Shown piece by piece: positions 5,357-7,029 of a DNA stretch of 7,029 nucleotides. Origin of the DNA: Candidatus Microgenomates bacterium (GTDB lineage: Bacteria > Patescibacteriota > Microgenomatia > JAADGY01); contig WFRL01000044.1 of assembly GCA_015486555.1 (NCBI GenBank), positions 1-7,029 of the forward strand, in the 5' to 3' direction. Under the pieces are notes generated by a model. The model had not been told where the DNA came from and made no database searches. It saw nothing but the letters and a program-made list of their open reading frames with translations. Within the stretch, counting starts at the first letter, position 1, and each line of letters begins with the position of its first letter. The position numbers and the translations under genes are program-made.

Positions 5357-5426
5357 TGTGACCCCGGCGGGATTTGAACCTGCCTGCTGCCGCTAGGCAG
5401 GCAGGCCCGCGATCTTCAGGCTGAGA
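5357..5426 (-). pseudogene. 3' fragment of tRNA-Glu interrupted by a palindrome
   Basis: Bases 5356-5380 match 5479-5503 exactly, and 5406-5426 match 5502-5522 exactly. These cover the 3' acceptor strand, T arm, variable region and the 3' part of the anticodon arm of the intact tRNA-Glu. The 5' half is missing: beyond 5426 the sequence departs (GATCGCC instead of GAACCTG). A 27-base palindrome (5379-5405) is inserted between the T-stem and the T-loop. It therefore cannot fold as a tRNA. In the transcript direction it lies downstream of the real gene, separated by about 52 bases. It could be a decayed tandem duplication or the distal attachment-site remnant of a lost integrated element. Confidence 0.85.
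5379..5405. repeat. palindrome insertion, CCTGCCTG family, copy 3
   Basis: CCTGCCTG (5379-5386) and CAGGCAGG (5398-5405) flank an 11-base centre. Removing exactly these 27 bases restores the tRNA-Glu sequence (GAA joined to CCCGCG), so the insertion boundaries are known to the base and show no clear target duplication. The arms equal those of the palindrome at 1721-1744. Confidence 0.85.
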
Positions 5427-5481
5427 TCGCCTTAAAATCAAGAAAAACTTGTATTATCTTTATTCTCAACCGTAAAGTGTG

Positions 5482-5555
5482 TGACCCCGGCGGGATTTGA
5501 ACCCGCGATCTTCAGGCTGAGAACCTGACGTCCTAGGCCGCTAGACGACGGGGCC
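5482..5555 (-). tRNA. tRNA-Glu (anticodon CTC)
   Basis: The minus strand folds as acceptor GGCCCCG/CGGGGTC (with a G2-U71 wobble), D stem GTCT/GGAC, anticodon stem TCAGG/CCTGA with loop TTCTCAG (anticodon CUC, reads GAG), and T stem GCGGG/CCCGC with loop TTCAAAT. The discriminator is A, followed by CAC, so CCA is not encoded. It lies 22 bases beyond the galU stop in the same direction and has its own TATAAT at 5568-5573. A damaged partial copy follows at 5426-5357. CUC reads only GAG by strict pairing, so a UUC-anticodon tRNA-Glu is expected elsewhere in the genome. Confidence 0.95.
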
Positions 5556-5567
5556 AGTATTGTTCTA

Positions 5568-5573
5568 ATTATA
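5568..5573 (-). promoter_or_regulatory. -10 box of tRNA-Glu
   Basis: A perfect TATAAT on the minus strand sits between the galU stop and the tRNA, with predicted +1 near 5561, six bases before the mature end. It shares ATCGTATAAT with the tRNA-Thr promoter. Its upstream part overlaps the last codon of galU. Confidence 0.6.
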
Positions 5574-5577
5574 CGAT

Positions 5578-6459
5578 TTACCTTAAGAGTTTCTCCAAAA
5601 ATTGGCGATACTCTCCGTTTATATCTGGGTGCCTCAAAGCAAAAGATGTTATAGTCTTCATGTACTCAAGAATATTCCCGCAATCATAATAAGTTCCATT
5701 TTCTATCGCTTTAGCATATACCTTTTCTCCTCTCTCCCGAAGAATATTAAGGGCATCAATATAAACTAATTCCTCACCTTTCGGCCGCCGCTTATTAGCT
5801 TCCTCAATCGCCGAAAAGATAGCTGGAGTAAAAACAAAACCAGAAACAACAGCCAAATCAGAGGGAGCCTTGCCTGGTCCAGGTTTCTCAATTAATTCAG
5901 AAACTTCAATCACCCCCGGTTCAACTTCCTTCCCAGCAGCATAACCATAACGTTTAGTATCTTCTGATCGGCTAGTTTTGATACAACCTAAAATACTGGC
6001 TTCATACTTCTCATAGGTGGTTATCAATTGCTTTGCCCTACTTGGTCGAGCATCAATAAAGTCATCACCCCAAAAGACTAAAAAGGGCTCGTTACCTATA
6101 ATCTCTCGAGCATTCCAGATGGGGGTAGCATTTCCTTTTGGACCTTTTTGACGCAGGTAGTAAAAATTAGCCAGTTCAGGAATTTTTTCTACTTTAGCTA
6201 GGCGATCAAGTTTTCCACTCTCTTTCAAATGCATTTCTAACTCGAAATTATGATCAAAATGATCTTCTATAGACCGTTTATGGTAACCAGTAACAATGAT
6301 TATTTCCGTAATTCCAGCTTCAACTAGTTCCTCCACTACATACTGAATCACTGGCTTATCAACTAAGGGTAGCATCTCTTTAGGCATAGCCTTAGTTTGA
6401 GGCAAGAATCGAGTGCCAAAACCAGCCGCTGGAATAACTGCTTTCCTAATTGTAGCCAT
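5578..6459 (-). CDS. galU: UTP--glucose-1-phosphate uridylyltransferase
   Basis: GalU makes UDP-glucose from UTP and glucose-1-phosphate in the cytoplasm, feeding polysaccharide and glycolipid synthesis. It has 293 residues, the usual length. The N-terminal nucleotidyltransferase signature GFGTRFLPQTKAMPKEMLP is at 13-31, with VDKPVIQYVVEE (33-44) after it. The metal-binding Asp pair is in WGDDF (130-134), the sugar-binding EKPG at 191-194, and YYDCGN (257-262) with LEYMKT follows near the C-terminus. The segment after RQKG reads PKGNATPIWNA, where classic GalU has L-G-H-A-V, so the uracil-binding loop differs. The start at 6459 is fixed by AGGAG (6467-6471), seven bases upstream. A possible promoter is TTGACT (6510-6515) with a weak TAGATA (6485-6490) 19 bases apart. 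galU diverges from secE and is followed by tRNA-Glu. Substrate choice (UTP versus dTTP) is inferred from the family. Confidence 0.92.
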   Translation of the reverse strand: MATIRKAVIPAAGFGTRFLPQTKAMPKEMLPLVDKPVIQYVVEELVEAGITEIIIVTGYHKRSIEDHFDHNFELEMHLKESGKLDRLAKVEKIPELANFYYLRQKGPKGNATPIWNAREIIGNEPFLVFWGDDFIDARPSRAKQLITTYEKYEASILGCIKTSRSEDTKRYGYAAGKEVEPGVIEVSELIEKPGPGKAPSDLAVVSGFVFTPAIFSAIEEANKRRPKGEELVYIDALNILRERGEKVYAKAIENGTYYDCGNILEYMKTITSFALRHPDINGEYRQFLEKLLR

Positions 6460-6466
6460 ATTTAAT

Positions 6467-6471
6467 CTCCT
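6467..6471 (-). promoter_or_regulatory. Shine-Dalgarno site of galU
   Basis: AGGAG on the minus strand lies seven bases before the ATG at 6459, the best ribosome-binding site in the window. galU is thus a leadered gene, in contrast to fmt, lepA, rpmG and secE. Confidence 0.75.
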
Positions 6472-6539
6472 AATTTAATAAAGATATCTACTTTAATCTT
6501 AAAAGGAAAAGTCAATTTTATGAAGTTCTCCTTCCTTTG

Positions 6540-6548
6540 TGTTATTAT
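6540..6548 (+). promoter_or_regulatory. extended -10 promoter of secE-nusG
   Basis: TG-T-TATTAT (TG 6540-6541, hexamer 6543-6548) predicts +1 near 6555, one base before the ATG at 6556. It lies downstream of the alternative ATG at 6520, so if it is used, only the 6556 start can be on the transcript. Confidence 0.5.
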
Positions 6549-6555
6549 TATCCAT

Positions 6556-6747
6556 ATGAGTAAAAATCCCGTCAGCCGATTTTTTGAGGAAGTTTACCAA
6601 GAAACTTTAAAGGTAACTTGGCCTACTCGCCAAGAGGTGATAAAATGGCTAATTGTTGTTGTTGTCATTTCTTTGATAACAGCTTTTTATGTTGGAGTTT
6701 TAGACTATATTTTTACTCAAATATTAGCTTACGTCGTGGTAAAATAG
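6556..6747 (+). CDS. secE: protein translocase subunit SecE
   Basis: SecE is the essential small subunit that clamps SecY in the SecYEG protein-export channel of the cytoplasmic membrane. It has 63 residues, the normal size for the single-span bacterial form. The amphipathic N-terminal helix FFEEVYQETLKV (9-20) leads to the signature KVTWPTRQE (19-27), followed by one transmembrane helix at about 31-53. An in-frame ATG at 6520 would add a 12-residue hydrophobic leader (MKFSFLCVIIIH) and has an AAGGA-like site 13-14 bases upstream. I prefer 6556 because MSKNPVSRF is the family-like start and an extended -10 lies directly before it. nusG follows after seven bases, the conserved secE-nusG order. 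galU diverges upstream. Confidence 0.93.
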   Translation: MSKNPVSRFFEEVYQETLKVTWPTRQEVIKWLIVVVVISLITAFYVGVLDYIFTQILAYVVVK

Positions 6748-6754
6748 CTTGTTT

Positions 6755-7029
6755 ATGGCTAAGAAAAAACTAGATGAAATCATTGTTGAGAAAAAACAGC
6801 CCAACCACATCATTATTAATAAGGATGTGGATGAAAACAAGGGCAAGTGGTACGTTATTCATACCTACTCTGGTTATGAATACAAAGTAGCCAACCAAAT
6901 AAAACAACGAGCTGAGACATTAGAGTTAATTGATAAAATTTTCGAGGTTATCGTTCCTACTCAGGAAAAGATTCTTATTAAACAGGGTAAAAAACATAAA
7001 GTCAATGAGCGCTTTCTACCAGGTTACAT
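6755..7029 (+). CDS. nusG: transcription termination/antitermination protein NusG (5' part, runs off window)
   Basis: NusG binds RNA polymerase, increases processivity and couples transcription to ribosomes or Rho. Only the first 91 residues are in the window; the frame stays open to the last base. The NGN domain begins at KWYVIHTYSGYE (31-42), continues with VANQIKQRAE and KIFEVIVPTQEKILIKQGKK (61-80), and reaches RFLPGY (86-91), all in the family order. The ATG at 6755 lies seven bases after the secE stop and gives about 30 charged residues before the NGN domain, longer than many NusG proteins. No strong Shine-Dalgarno is visible, so translation is probably coupled to secE. The L11/L1 genes often follow nusG, but that region is not visible here. 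Confidence 0.94.
   Translation, partial: MAKKKLDEIIVEKKQPNHIIINKDVDENKGKWYVIHTYSGYEYKVANQIKQRAETLELIDKIFEVIVPTQEKILIKQGKKHKVNERFLPGY

Noticed and set aside
5406..5431. The GCGATC...GATCGC hairpin next to the tRNA fragment as a terminator
   Set aside because: The stem is interrupted, there is no T-run in the transcribed direction, and most of it is simply tRNA-Glu sequence.
5357..5555. A CRISPR-like or intron-containing second tRNA-Glu gene
   Set aside because: Only two copies of the sequence exist, without regular spacers. The damaged copy lacks its whole 5' half, so splicing out the 27-base insert would still not give a tRNA.
6520..6555. Upstream ATG of secE giving a 75-residue protein
   Set aside because: The extra residues MKFSFLCVIIIH are unlike SecE N-termini, and the best promoter lies downstream of that ATG. 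An AAGGA-like site upstream leaves some doubt.

Overview
The window is bacterial chromosome of moderate-to-low GC. It carries short, tightly packed housekeeping genes separated by two long, repeat-rich, gene-free stretches. The sequences are recognisable but divergent, several genes start at or next to a near-consensus -10 box, and the spacers are full of short palindromes and degenerate arrays. I infer a small-genome lineage of the candidate phyla radiation (Patescibacteria, perhaps Microgenomates-like). No gene here proves that placement. lepA ends with TGA exactly at the family's usual C-terminus, which argues against a code that reads TGA as glycine.

Layout. Positions 1-119 are AT-rich with one palindrome. 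fmt (120-995, +) encodes methionyl-tRNA formyltransferase and converges on a minus-strand cluster: tRNA-Thr(GGU) - rpmG (L33) - tRNA-Ala(GGC) - rpmB (L28), in transcription order, spanning 1572 down to 978. The ends of fmt and rpmB overlap by 18 bases. Positions 1573-2393 hold no credible gene. They contain a hairpin, a 24-base perfect palindrome, tandem GC hairpins, 7-base-periodic arrays and a block of GTCATTCTGA...TCTAGC inverted-repeat units. An M50 site-2-protease-like membrane protein (2394-3020, +) and lepA (4791-3013, -) follow as a convergent pair overlapping by 8 bases. Positions 4792-5481 repeat the same spacer architecture, including a 51-base stretch identical to the first block. 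They also hold a broken tRNA-Glu copy with a palindrome inserted exactly at the T-stem/T-loop junction. The intact tRNA-Glu(CUC), galU (6459-5578, -), secE (6556-6747, +) and the 5' part of nusG (6755 to window end, +) complete the window.

Function. Most genes serve translation (formylation of initiator tRNA, two zinc-ribbon ribosomal proteins, three tRNAs, the LepA GTPase). secE-nusG is the classic secretion/transcription-elongation pair. galU supplies UDP-glucose for envelope polysaccharide, and the M50 protein is probably an intramembrane protease.

The points most worth a second look are the consistent leaderless-type promoters, the palindrome-interrupted tRNA-Glu fragment, and the two repeat blocks bracketing the M50-lepA pair. 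I see no CRISPR array, transposase, phage gene or defence system.
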